A stretch of 64,000 nucleotides of DNA from Prorocentrum cordatum. Taxonomy: Eukaryota; Sar; Dinophyceae; Prorocentrales; Prorocentraceae. Made by a program: the position numbers and the translations under genes. The stretch spans positions 729,093-793,092 of the forward strand of contig CAUYUJ010019359.1 of NCBI GenBank assembly GCA_963575745.1, in the 5' to 3' direction. Positions 21,411 through 32,158 of this stretch are shown here, piece by piece; position 1 is the first letter of the stretch; every line of letters starts with the position of its first letter. The notes under the pieces were generated by a model that had not been told where the DNA came from, ran no database searches, and was given only the letters and a program-made list of their open reading frames with translations.

Positions 21411-21861
21411 TAGTAGGGATTCAGGAGCGAAAGAAGAACGTACATGTACATGGAACCCACGCTGGTTTCGAGAACACGCGTTGCGCGAACATTCGTATCA
21501 CGCGGCTGGTCTCGCGGATTGAGGGGGGGCCGTGTTCATGTACATGGTTGGGCGCGTATGTCTTTTGTGGATTCCCTCAGGCCCTAAGGATGAGCGATTT
21601 TTTCCAAGGTTGCCCTTGCATACTTCCTCTTCAACCCGTCCTTGACCGCTTTCGCCGGCCGTGCCCTGCTCGCAAAATGTCGGCATGGCCGTCCAAGGCC
21701 TCTGCATCCTTATTCCGGATGGCACAACAATCTCAGGAGGGAAAGAAACACACAGACACAATTAATCGTCGATTCCCAGGAAAATATTGGAAAATATGTG
21801 AATTGGGGGGGAAGACAAAAACACAGAAAATATATGAAAATATGGGGAATCTTGTTATTTG
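21411..21861. other. No recognisable gene; AT-richer sequence
   Basis: Unique-looking sequence, unusually A-rich near 21740-21850. Nothing nameable. Confidence 0.45.
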
Positions 21862-23706
21862 TGTGTATTTCCCAACCCTCTTGGTTGGGTATTCGTTTTG
21901 ATTAGAGCATTGTGGTCGCCACTCCTTCCTCCTCCTCCCTCCCTCCCTGCCTCCTCCTGTCTTGCCTGCGGGTGGCTGCGATCTGTGAAACTGTCGCCAT
22001 TTTCGAGGCCTGCTGGGGGGCCCAGCACAGTGAGGGCGACGCGCGGATTCAAATTAAACTCGCCATCCTGGGGGGGCTGCGATCTGTGAAACTGTCGCGG
22101 ATTCAAATTAGACCTCGCCATCCCTGGGGGGCTGCGATATGTGAAACTGTCGCCAGTTTCGAGGCCTGCTGGGGGGCCCAGCACAGTGAGGGCGACGCGC
22201 GGATTCAAATTAGACCTCGCCATCCCTGGGGGGCTGCGATCTGTGAAACCGTCGCCATTTTCGAGGCCTGCTGGGGGGCCCAGCACAGTGAGGGCGACGC
22301 GCGGATTCAAATTAGACCTCGCCATCCCTGGGGGGCTGCGATTTGTGAAACTGTCGCCACTTTCGAGGCCTGCTGGGGGCCCAGCACAGTGACGCCACGC
22401 GCGGACCCAAATTAGACCTCGCCATCCCTGGGGGGCTGCGATCAGTGAAACTGTCGCCACTTTCGAGGCCTGCTGGGGGGCCCAGCACAGTGAGGGCGAC
22501 GCGTCGATTCAAATTAGACCAGACCTCGACCAACCCAGGCCCTCCTGCATTCTGTGCAACTGTCAAATGTGTTCGTTTGTGCCTGGGGGGGCCCAGCACA
22601 GTGACGCCACACGCAGATCCAAATTATACCTCGCCATCCCTGGGGGGCTGCGATCTGTGAAACTGTCGCCACTTTCGAGGCCTGCTAGGGGGCCCAGCAC
22701 AGCGACGCCACGCGCGGATTCAAATTGGACCTCGCCATCCCTGGTGGGCTGCGATCTGTGACACTGTCGCCACTTTCGAGGCCTGCTGGGGGCCCAGCAC
22801 AGTGACGCCACGCGCGGACCCAAATTATACCTCGCCATCCCTGTGTGGGGCTGCGATCCAGTGAAACTGTCGCCACTTTCGAGGCCCATGCTGGGGGGCC
22901 CAGCACAGTGAGGGAGGCGAAGCGAGCGGATTATCAAATTAGACCTCGGCCATCCCTGGGGGGCTGCGATCTGTGAAACTGTCGCCACGTTCGAAGGCCT
23001 GCTGGGGCCCAGCCAGTGACGGCCAACGGGCAGGAATTCAAATTCAGAAACCCGCCATCCCTGGGGGTTATGCGATCATTGGGAAACAGTCGCCACTGAG
23101 TCTATGCCTGCTGGGGGGGTCCCAGCACATGACGCCGACGCGCAGGACCCAAATTTAGCCTCTAGCCATCCCTGGGGGGGACAGCGATATGTGAAACTGT
23201 CGCCACTTTCGAGGCCTGCTGGGGGGTCCTGCATAGAGGGCAATCGCGGCGGATTCAAATTAGACCTCGCCATCCCTGGGGGGCTGCGATCTGTGAAACT
23301 GTCGCCACTTTCGAGGCCTGCTGGGGGGGCCAGCACAGTGACGCCACGGGCGGACCCAAATTAGACCTCGCCATTCCTGGGGGGCTGCGATCCGTGAAAC
23401 TGTCGCCACTTGCGAGGCCTGCTGGGGGGCCCAGCACAGTGACGCCACGCGCGGACCCAAATTAGACCTCGCCACCCCTGGGGGGCTGCGATCTGAGATC
23501 CCCGCTTTCGAAGTGGCTAGGGTTGCTCAGGGGTTGTAACTAATCAGCTTTATATAGCCCTTGTCCTGTAACCAGTGTCCTGCGAGTCTCCCGAATTCCG
23601 TCTGCAGACATATGTAACCCTCGCTCCGCCATCGCACCCCTTATACAGTGTTCTAAACTATTTGCGCCCCGCGTTTGCGCAGGGGCTGGGTACGTCGCCA
23701 GGGTAA
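21862..23706 (-). repeat. ~100-bp tandem-repeat element, left arm (copy A)
   Basis: It starts with the terminus TTTCCCAACCCTCTTGGTTG ... CATTGTGGTC, then ~13-15 units of ~100 bp containing GATCTGTGAAACTGTCGCCA and GAGGCCTGCTGGGGGGCCCA. It ends in ~200 bp of unique sequence that finishes GGGTACGTCGCCAGGGTAA. The whole is an inverted copy of 23939-26019. The stretch 22850-23160 is the most decayed. Confidence 0.9.
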
Positions 23707-23938
23707 TTATTTGTGTGTCCGTTGGCCGCTTCACAGTCGCCAACCCCCATGTGGGTCCTGGGTGGGGGGGTGGGCGCGTACCGTCGGGGGCGAGGGGGTT
23801 TTGGGGGAGATGCTAGCTTTGAAACTCAAGTTCCTTGGGCTTGGCATCGCTCGGACGTGTGCATTCTTCCTTCGGCGAGGACTATCGAGGAGCATCCTTG
23901 ATCGTTTGGCGAAAAAAAACAACGCACGAAACCGAAAC
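23707..23938. repeat. Spacer between arms; holds half of the dispersed 285-bp repeat
   Basis: Positions 23840-23937 match the first third of 20301-20586 and stop at ACCGAAA(C), exactly where the right arm begins. Confidence 0.8.
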
Positions 23939-26019
23939 TTACCCTGGCGACGTACCCACCCCCTGCGCAAACGCGGGGCGCAAATAGTTTAGGACACTTT
24001 ATAAAGGGGGCGATGACGGAGCGAGGGTTGCATACGTCTGCAGACGGAAGTCGGGAGACTCGCAGGACATTGGCTTCAGGACAAGGACTAGATAAAGCCG
24101 ATTAGTTGCAATCCCTGAGCAGCCCTAGCCACTTCGAAAGCGGGGATCTCAGATCGCAGCCCCCCAGGGACGGCGAGGTCTACTTTAGGTCCGCGCGTGG
24201 CGTCACTGTGCTGGGCCCCCCAGCAGGCCTCGAAAGTGGCGACAGTTTCACAGATCGCAGCCCCCCAGGGATGGCGAGGTCTAATTTGGGTCCGCCCGTG
24301 GCGTCACTGTGCTGGGCCCCCCAGCAGGCCTCGAAAGTGGCGACAGTTTCACAGATCGCAGCCCCCCCAGAGATGGCGAGGTCTAATTTGAATCCGCCCG
24401 TGGCCCTCACTGTGCAGGGCCCCCCCAGCAGGCCTCGAAAGTGGCGACAGTTTCACAGATCGCAGCCCCCCAGGGATGGCGATGTCAAATTTGGGCCCGC
24501 CCGTCGCCTTCACTGTGCAGGGCCCCCCAGCAGGCCTCGGAAGTGGCGACAGTTTCACAGATCGCAGCCCCCCCCCAGAGATGGCGAGGTCTAATTTGAA
24601 TCCGCGCGTGGCCTTCACTGTGCTGGACACCCCAGCAGGCCTCGAAAATGGCCGCAGCTTCACAGATCGCAGCCCCCCACGGATGGCGAGGTCTAATTTG
24701 AATCCGCGCGTCGCCGTCACTGCGCTGGGCCCCCCAGCAGGCCTCGAAAATGGCGACAGTTTCACAGGTCGCAGCCCCCCAGGGATGGCGAGGTCTAATT
24801 TGAATTTGCGCGTCGCCATCACTGTGCTGGGCCCCCCAGCAGGCTTCGAAAATGGCGACAGTTTCACAGATCGCAGCCCCCCAGGGATGGCGAGGTCTAA
24901 TTTGAATCTGCGCGTCGCCCTCACTGTGCTGAGCCCCCCAGCAGGCCTCGAAAATGGCGACAGTTTCACAGATCGCAGCCCCCCCAGGGATGGCGAGGTC
25001 TAATTTGAATCTGCGCGTCGCCCTCACTGTGCTGGGCCCCCCAGCAGGCCTCGAAAATGGCGACAGTTTCACAGATCGCAACCCCCCAGAGATGGCGAGG
25101 TCTAATTTGAATCTGCGCGTCGCCCTCACTTTGCTGGGCCCCCCAGCAGGCTTCGAAAATGGCGACAGTTTCACAGATCGCAGCCCCCCAGGGACGGCGA
25201 GGTCTAATTTGGGTCCGCCCGTCGCCCTCACTGTGCAGGGCCCCCCAGCAAGCCTCGAAAGTGGCGACAGTTTCACAGATCGCAGCCCCCCCAGAGATGG
25301 CCAGGTCTAATTTGAATCCGCGCGTGGCCCTCACTGTGCTGGGCCCCCCAGCAGGCCTCGAAAATGGCGGCAGTTTCACAGATCGCAGCCCCCCACGGAT
25401 GGCGAGGTCTAATTTGAATCTGCGCGTCGCCCTCACTGTGCTGGGCCCCCCAGCAGGCCTCAAAAATGACGACAGTTTCACAGATCGCAGCCCCCCAGAG
25501 ATGGCGAGGTCTAATTTGAATCTGCGCGTCGCCCTCACTGTGCTGGGCCCCCCAGCAGGCTTCGAAAATGCGGACAGTTTCACAGATCGCAGCCCCCCAG
25601 GGATGGCGAGGTCTAATTTGAATTGGCGCGTCGCCCTCACTGTGCTGAGCCCCCCAGCAGGCCTCGAAAATGGCGACAGTTTCACAGATCGCAGCCCCCC
25701 CAAGGATGGCGAGGTCTAATTTGAATCTGCGCGTCGCCCTCACTGTGCTGGGCCCCCCAGCAGGCCTCGAAAATGGCGGAAGTTTCACAGATCGCAGCCC
25801 CCCCAGGGATGGCGAGGTCTAATTTGAATCTGCGCGTCGCCCTCACGTTGTTGGGCCCCCCAGCAGGCCTCGAAAATGGCGACAGTTTCACAGATCGCAG
25901 CCCCCCGCAGGCAAGACAGGAAGAGGCAGGGAGGGAGGGAGGAGGAGGAAGGAAGGAGTGGAGACCACACTGCTCCATTCAAAACGAATACCCAACCAAG
26001 GAGGGTTGGGAAAAACACA
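23939..26019 (+). repeat. ~100-bp tandem-repeat element, right arm (copy B)
   Basis: It begins TTACCCTGGCGACGTACCC, passes through ~200 bp of unique sequence, then ~17 units of ~100 bp (GGCGACAGTTTCACAGATCG, CCCCAGGGATGGCGAGGTCT and so on). It closes with a GGA-rich stretch and ACCACACTGCTCCATTCAAA ... GGAGGGTTGGG. It is an inverted copy of 21862-23706 with a few more units. Long open frames on both strands are products of the near-100-bp period. Confidence 0.9.
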
Positions 26020-26205
26020 GGGAATGGACGTCCGAGCGATGGCCAGTGGACGGTGGGGGGATGTGGATGGGGACGCTCCGTCGGAAGGTCAGTCTCCCCC
26101 CAAACCCCCCGATCGTTTTGCCATCCGGAGCACAGTCGTCCCTGATAAGTGGGTCGACCCTGCCAAATCAAGGGTGCCCTTATGTGCTGCGTCTCGCGAC
26201 CCATG
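26013..26205 (+). repeat. Second half of the dispersed 285-bp repeat
   Basis: ACACAGGGAATGGACGTCCG and the following ~180 bp match 20394-20586 at high identity, up to CTCGCGACCC. Confidence 0.85.
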
Positions 26206-26439
26206 CCTACTGCATTCCTGTGGCAATGTGGCCCTGGGAAGGGTCTCGTGTCCTCGCGCGTGTCCTGTCCGATCAAGTCCGGCTGTGTCGTGCGTGCTTA
26301 TTAGAACGGGTTGGCTGTGCGGTGCTCCTCGCGCGGGGCCTTCCACACCAGAATGCTCGTCGCTTGGGGTATCTCCACGGGGCCTCAGGCCCTCGGCGAC
26401 GGGGCTGCTCGTGCTCTTGACCCGCGATCGTGTGGTCAC

Positions 26440-26665
26440 CTCCTCCACCCTCCTCCTCCTCCTCCTCATCCTCCTCCTCATCCTCCTCCTCCTCCTCCTC
26501 CTCCTCTTCCTCCTCCTCCTCCTCCCTCCCCCCCTCCTCCTCCTCCTCATCCCCATCCTCATCCTCTTTCTCCTCCTCATCCTCATCTCTCTCCTCCTCC
26601 TCCTCTCCTCCTCCTCCTCCTGCCCCTCCTCCTCCTCCTACTACTCCTCCTCTTTTCTTTCCTCC

Positions 26666-26696
<31 letters not shown>

Positions 26697-26770
26697 TCTC
26701 CTCCTCCTCCTCCTCCTCCTACTAATACTCTTTCTCCTCCTCTTTCTCCTCCTCTTCCGTCCTTGGAGAC
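26440..26770. repeat. TCC-rich tract
   Basis: TCC triplets with ATC and CTT interruptions. Confidence 0.9.
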
Positions 26771-27017
26771 CTGCCTCTTGGAAGGCAGGCCACCGTCCTA
26801 GTCCTATTCCTCCTTCTCCGGTCTTCTCCTCCTCCTCCTCCCCTACGTTTCCGTCTGCCTCGGTGCACAGCTCGCCTTTCCGCGCCCCCGTTCGTGGTCG
26901 CGATCGTGTGGCCGCGAGCGTGTTACCGAGTTGCGACCAACTGGGCCGGCGGTAGGCCCGTGCCGTGTCGACACGGCCGCGACCCCGGCGCGGGCGATCA
27001 GAGTTGAAAATTACAAG

Positions 27018-27203
27018 TTCCATCATGGACCCCTTGTTGAGCACAGGCATTCAGCTTTCACGTCGAAGACCGGTAGAGACCGCCGAAGACCGCGGGAAGC
27101 CGCCGAAGAGCGCGGGAAGGCACCGAAGACCGCCGGGAGACCGCCGAAGCCCGCCGGAGACCGCCCGAGGCAGATGGGTAACAAGGGGTCCATGGTCGAA
27201 TAC
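27018..27203. repeat. Fold-back element with AGACCGCCGAAG core
   Basis: TCCATCATGGACCCCTTGTT pairs with AACAAGGGGTCCATGGTCGA. Between them are ~12-bp AGACCGCCGAAG-type repeats (27067-27170). Confidence 0.75.
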
Positions 27204-28560
27204 GTAGAACAGGCGCTCATGCACTGAAGAAGATGTCCTGCCTTATGATGTTCTAGCCTACTCTAGCCTGTTTTACCACAGTTATTTCGAGCACCAAGAA
27301 AACCCCTCATCTGGAGGGTGTTCACGTGTCGGGCCCTGGGAGGCGATACTCGTTCGACATTGTTTCGACACTTTTCTGGGTGCTCGAAATGATGTTTGGG
27401 ATGTGGTCCTTAAGTACGATGGGAACAACATAAGTCCTGCCGCACGCTTCCAGGAGTGCGCATCTGTGGCTGCTAACTACTCTCCAGTCGCCGATCCCAG
27501 GAGTCCCTGCAGGAGCATCGGGCATGATGTTCCGACGTCGTGTGCGGTCGCCCTTTGGACCTCTCGCCGGCAGGTGACCACTCAAGACCACGCCACGGCC
27601 ACCTCTCGGGAGGCAGGTTGGCGCAGTGCACGGAGACCTTCACTATTGGCGTGGCAGCGTTCCCCACAGTGTGCTCTGAGTGTCGCCCAGCTTTTCAAAT
27701 ACACGCTCGTGCCAAATGGGCAAAATCTCAGACTTACAGGGGGCCAGTCTGGCCGGTCCCACCACGTGGCCGGGCAGTTGGGCTGAAATGTTTATGGCAT
27801 GCAGCGTCCAGTTCTCTTTTCGGCTGAGAAGACCACGCGGTTCGCAGAGGCAAGCACAGACATCGGGGGGGACAACTGCACAACACCGAATCCAAACGCA
27901 CTGCAAACGAGACGTGCTTCGCTCTGGAGATCTACCGGGTCCGGAACTGCCTGATGCCGATCGATCTGCGTTGTCGCAAAGCCGCCATCGATCAAGGTTG
28001 AGGGACCCGAGCGGTGCAATACACCGACGCCGAGTCCGTCACGATCTGGACCTGCCGTAGATCGCCACTCCCTGGGCCCGCCATGAAGAACACGGATCTT
28101 GAGGCAAGTGGGTCCCAGACCCTTAGACGTTTCCCGCGACCAGTGTTTTGCCCCCAGTGCCCGAAAGTGGCGAACAGAAACGAGAACCCGTTTCCCTCAG
28201 GACCCCATCAGGGCCCCAGGGATCTCAACCATTTCTTTGGGGTCAGTCTGTCGTCACGGATCCATGTTGGGGCCCCAGGGCGGTTCCCAAGGGGACGACA
28301 TCTAGGAAACTAGTTGTTCTCATTTTTGACCAAAAACAAAAAACACTCCATGGAACCGCTTTTTTCCATTCGGCCTCACCACCATGTGAGGAAGGCAGAA
28401 AGGGTGGGCCTTATCAGACGGCTCAAAAGGCTCCTGGCCATGTCAGACGCTTTCTAACCCTTCTCCCAAGCCAGACTGTGTTCCTCAGAAGGCCAGGGGA
28501 GCTTTGAGAAGCCCCGCCGCCTTGAGGGCAGGTTTGCCCTTCCTCACTTCCTCCCTCGGC
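27204..28560. other. Unique, lower-repeat sequence without an identifiable gene
   Basis: This is one of the few stretches free of obvious repeats. Frames at 27403-27786, 27540-27827 and 27680-28060 are open, but none has recognisable domains, no SL is nearby, and splice structure cannot be judged. It could contain exons that I cannot identify. Confidence 0.4.
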
Positions 28561-28569
28561 GCACCGCCG

Positions 28570-29260
28570 AAGGAGGAGGTGGAGGAGGGTGAGACGAGGG
28601 AGGAGGGAAGAGGGAGGGAGGACGGATGAAGGAGGGATGAGGAGGTGGCGGAGAAGGTGGAGGGGGGAGGAGGGGGAAGAGGAGGAGGAGGGAGGAGGAG
28701 GAGGAGAGGAGGAGAGGGAGGAGGAGGGGGAGGAGGAAGGAGGAGGGAGGAGGGGGAGGGAGGAGGGAGGAGGGAGGAGGGGGAGGAGGAGGGAGGGGGA
28801 GGAGGGGAGGAGGAGGAGGAGGAGGAGGAGGAGGAGGAGGAGGAGGAGGAGAAGGACGAGTCCAGGGAAGCTGGTCTGGCCAGGCCTCCTCCCCCGCGTT
28901 CCTTACCGAGCGGGCGGCGCCGGACGGCCGCCGAGGGCAGGCTGGCTCCGTGCGTTCAGGCTGGGCTGTCGTCCGAGAGTTCCAGCGCCCCAGCGGAAGC
29001 GCACGCGCCCCAGCGGCACTTCCTCCTCCTTTTGATCCTCTTTTTCCTCTTCCTCCTCCTCCTCCTCCTCCTCCCCTCCTCCTCCTCCTCCCCCTCCTCT
29101 CCTCCTCCTCCTCCTCCTCCTCCTCCTCCTCCTCCCCTCCTCCTCCTCCTCCTCCTCCTCCTCCCCTCCTCCCTCCTCCTCCTCCTCCCTCCTCTCCTCC
29201 TCCTCCTCCTCCTCCCTCTTCTTCCTCCTCCTCCTCCTCTGCCTCCTCCTCTGCCTCCTT
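28570..29260. repeat. (GGA)n tract and (TCC)n tract, potentially self-pairing
   Basis: GGA-rich 28570-28860 and TCC-rich 29025-29260 are complementary and ~165 bp apart. Confidence 0.85.
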
Positions 29261-29810
29261 GGGGGAGGTGCGGGGAGGGAAAGACTGCGGAGCGCGCGCG
29301 GTCCTTGCATGGACTGCGCGTGTCCCTCTTCGCTTCTGCCCTGTTATCGGTCAGGGGATCCTGACCCCCACCAGATGGGGCGACGGTTCCCCCCCCCCCC
29401 CTCCCCCCTTCGATTTCGTTGCACTGTTCAAGGGGGGGCCCCCCCGCGTGGCGGCAGCGGGCCGAACGCCAAAACTCTTCCGCCCGCTCCCGCGAGCAAG
29501 CCCAGAAGGGGGCCCTGCCCAATCGTCCCTTCGCAGGGAGGCCAGAAGAGCCCATCGGTTTTCGGCCGTTCGGGATTCTCTCCCCAAGCGCCGTACCTTA
29601 CCTCCTCTTCCTCCTCCTCCTCCTCCTCCCCTCCTCACCTCTCGTTTTTCGCTTCTCCTTCTCCTTCTCCTCCTCCTCCTCCTGCCTGGGCGCGATCGCG
29701 ATCATTGTGGTGGAAGGAAACTCTGATAGAGAGGGAAAGAGAGGGGGCGAGAGAGAGAGAGTCAGAGAGAGAGAGAGACAGAGACAGAGAGAAAGGAAAA
29801 AAGTAGATCA
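29261..29810. repeat. Mixed sequence, short TCC tract, (GA)n
   Basis: A TCC tract lies at ~29600-29685 and GAGAGA at ~29733-29800. No supported gene. Confidence 0.7.
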
Positions 29811-30374
29811 AGGTAACAGGCTAGAAGTCAGTCAGGGTGGGCATTTAATCTCAATCCCCCCCAACCTCCTTATCGCCCGCCACGCGCATTTCGGCCCACA
29901 TCTCACACTTAACGTTGCACATATATCGGAGGTTGTAGAGTGAGATCGCAGTAAAACGGAGACCACCCACCGGGAAATCGGTTTCGGTTTCGTGTACGTG
30001 TCGCGCGTGCGGGCGAGGCGAAGCTGCGCGTGATCCTCCTGTAGCTAGGCCGAAGTAGGAGCGAAAGTCCGTTCACGTCCGCCGGTGGCTGGGAGGTGTC
30101 CCAGTTGGGCCCGGCGGTGTTCCGGGTGTCTCGGGTGTCAGTAGGAGCGAAAGTCCGTTTCCCGTCCGCGAGTGGCCGGGAGGTGTCCCAGTTGGGCCGG
30201 GCGGTGTCCTGGGCGTCCCGGCGCGAACGCATGTCGCAAATTTCATAATTCATTTTTTGTTCGGCTCCTGCGGCGGGCTTTCTTATCCAATCCAGCTTAT
30301 CTTATCCAATCCATCTTGTCCAATCCAATCCATTTCACCTTATATCCAAGCCATCTTGCCCCATCTGATCGTAT

Positions 30375-30735
30375 CCACCCCAATCTAATCCACCCAACCC
30401 AATCCATCAATGTATTTGTTTCTGCGCCTGCGGCGGGCCAATCCAATCCATCTTATCTTATCCAATGCATTTCTTCCCTCCAACCCATATTATCTTATCC
30501 AATCCATATTACCCCATCCAATCCAATCCACCCAACCCAATCCATCAATTCATTTTTGTCGGCGCCTGCGGCGGGCCTTCTTATCCAATCCAAGAGAGAG
30601 AGTCAAGGCAACAGGCTAGAGGTCAATTAGGGTAAACATTTTAATATCAATCCCCCCAACCTCCTTATCGCCCGCACGGCGGTCTTATAGGTATATACGT
30701 ACATACGTGCGCCATCCACTATTGCAGAGCAGCAT
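30375..30735 (+). repeat. 361-bp direct repeat, copy 1 (TTATCCAATCC type)
   Basis: Nearly identical to 30885-31245, 510 bp away. Contains CTTATCCAATCCAT units and two GCGCCTGCGGCGGGCC blocks. Its right end continues AGCATATCTGATCTGCAC, which is the empty site for the MITE at 31247. Related partial copies lie at 29810-29880 and 31430-31585. Confidence 0.9.
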
Positions 30736-30884
30736 ATCTGATCTGCACAGAAGCCTCCGAGGACCTCCCCGGGGACGTTCAGGGATCTTGTCCCATCTTA
30801 TCTTGTCCAAGCCATCTTATCTTGTCCCATCTTATCTTGTCCCGTCTCATCTTATCCAAGCCATATTGTCCCATCTTATCTTAC

Positions 30885-31245
30885 CCACCCCAATCTAATC
30901 CACCCAACCCAATCCATCAATGTATTTGTTTCTGCGCCTGCGGCGGGCCAATCCAATCCATCTTATCTTATCCAATGCATTTCTTCCCTCCAACCCATAT
31001 TATCTTATCCAATCCATATTACCCCATCCAATCCAATCCACCCAACCCAATCCATCAATTCATTTTTGTCGGCGCCTGCGGCGGGCCTTCTTATCCAATC
31101 CAAGAGAGAGAGTCAAGGCAACAGGCTAGAGGTCAATCAGGGTAAACATTTTAATCTGCATCCCCCCAACCTCCTTATCGCCCGCAGGGCGGTCGTATAG
31201 GTATATACATACATACGTGCGCCATCCATTATTGCAGAGCAGCAT
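30885..31245 (+). repeat. 361-bp direct repeat, copy 2
   Basis: Partner of 30375-30735. It ends AGCATA, at which point the MITE at 31247 interrupts the shared sequence. Confidence 0.9.
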
Positions 31246-31246
31246 A

Positions 31247-31422
31247 CAGTCGGGGCGCTGAAGAAGGAACCCTTTTCGTTGGGGAGGGGCTCCGTGTTCC
31301 TTGATTGTTTCACAGCTTGCCCTAGGTTCCCCACAGGTTTTCGATGGGAAACCGAACCTTCACTGGTGGGAAAAAGGGGCCTCGTTCCTTATTTAGGGTT
31401 CCTTAGGTCGACGCCCCGACTG
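31247..31422. mobile_element. 176-bp Tc1/mariner-like MITE with TA target duplication
   Basis: The ends are inverted: CAGTCGGGGCGCTGAAGAAG left; the right end, in reverse complement, reads CAGTCGGGGCGTCGACCTAA. TA lies on both sides (31245-31246, 31423-31424). The paralogous sequence at 30730-30745 reads AGCATATCTGATCTG uninterrupted, so one TA was duplicated. CAGT ends and TA targets are typical of Tc1/mariner. There is no transposase, so it is non-autonomous. Confidence 0.85.
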
Positions 31423-31739
31423 TATCTGATCTCGCCCCCCCCCCCAACTTCCTTATCGCCCGCAGGGCGGTCGTACAGGCATATACGTACATGCGTGCGC
31501 CATCCACTACTGCAGATCGAGCAGCGTATCTGATCTGCACCGAAATCTCCGAGGACCTCCCCGGGGACGTCCAGGGATCAGGCGAGTCCCCCTTGCCGAG
31601 CTCGCGAGAAGTCGTGCCGCCGCTTCTCTCGCGCGGGCACTGCCCCGAGCCACTTCTCGCCGAGCCGCGACGAGCCCGCCCGTGGCGAGGGGAAGGCCCC
31701 CCCAAGGCCTGAACGAGACGAGCAGGAAGGAGGAGGGAG

Positions 31740-31935
31740 CTAATTCACCGTGGCGCGCGCCCTGGGGGTGCCCTGGGGGGCTCCTGGGGAGCTCCTGGTG
31801 GGCTCCTGGCGAGCTCCTGGGTGGGCTCCTGGAGTGCCTCGGGCGGGAGTTTTTTCACCGTGGCGCGCGCCCTGGGGAGGGCCCTGGGGGGCTCCTGGGG
31901 GTGCCCTGGGGGCCCTCTCGCCCGTTCCCCCCCCT
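31740..31935. repeat. GGGGGCTCCTGG-type short repeats
   Basis: CTGGGGGGCTCCTGGGGAGC and relatives at 10-15 bp spacing, with a duplicated CACCGTGGCGCGCGCCCTGG (31747 and 31857). Confidence 0.75.
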
Positions 31936-31953
31936 CCGGAGGTCCACATAGCC

Positions 31954-32150
31954 TTAAGTCGGGCCTGTCCCCCTACAGGGGGAGTTTCGACGAAAAATAA
32001 AAAAAATACACCAAAAATAATCAAAAAATAGTCCAAAAATAGTCTGGGGACTATTTTTGGAGTATTTTTTGTGAACTTCTTGGTGTATTTTTGGTGTCTT
32101 TTTACATTTTTCGTCGAAAATCCCCCTGTAGGGGGACACGCCCAACATAA
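31954..32150. mobile_element. 197-bp palindromic MITE with 8-bp target duplication
   Basis: Nearly perfect inverted arms of ~95 bp. The left begins TTAAGTCGGGCCTGTCCCCC; the right, reverse complemented, begins TTATGTTGGGCGTGTCCCCC. Both continue through CTACAGGGGG and TTTCGACGAAAAAT into A/T-rich arms. It is flanked by ACATAGCC on both sides (31946-31953 and 32151-32158). An 8-bp duplication is usual for hAT-type elements; no transposase is present. Confidence 0.85.
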
Positions 32151-32158
32151 ACATAGCC

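Noticed and set aside
24485-25276. Long open frames in the ~100-bp arrays (both strands)
   Set aside because: They repeat the same ~33-residue peptide because units are close to a multiple of 3, and they break wherever unit length changes.
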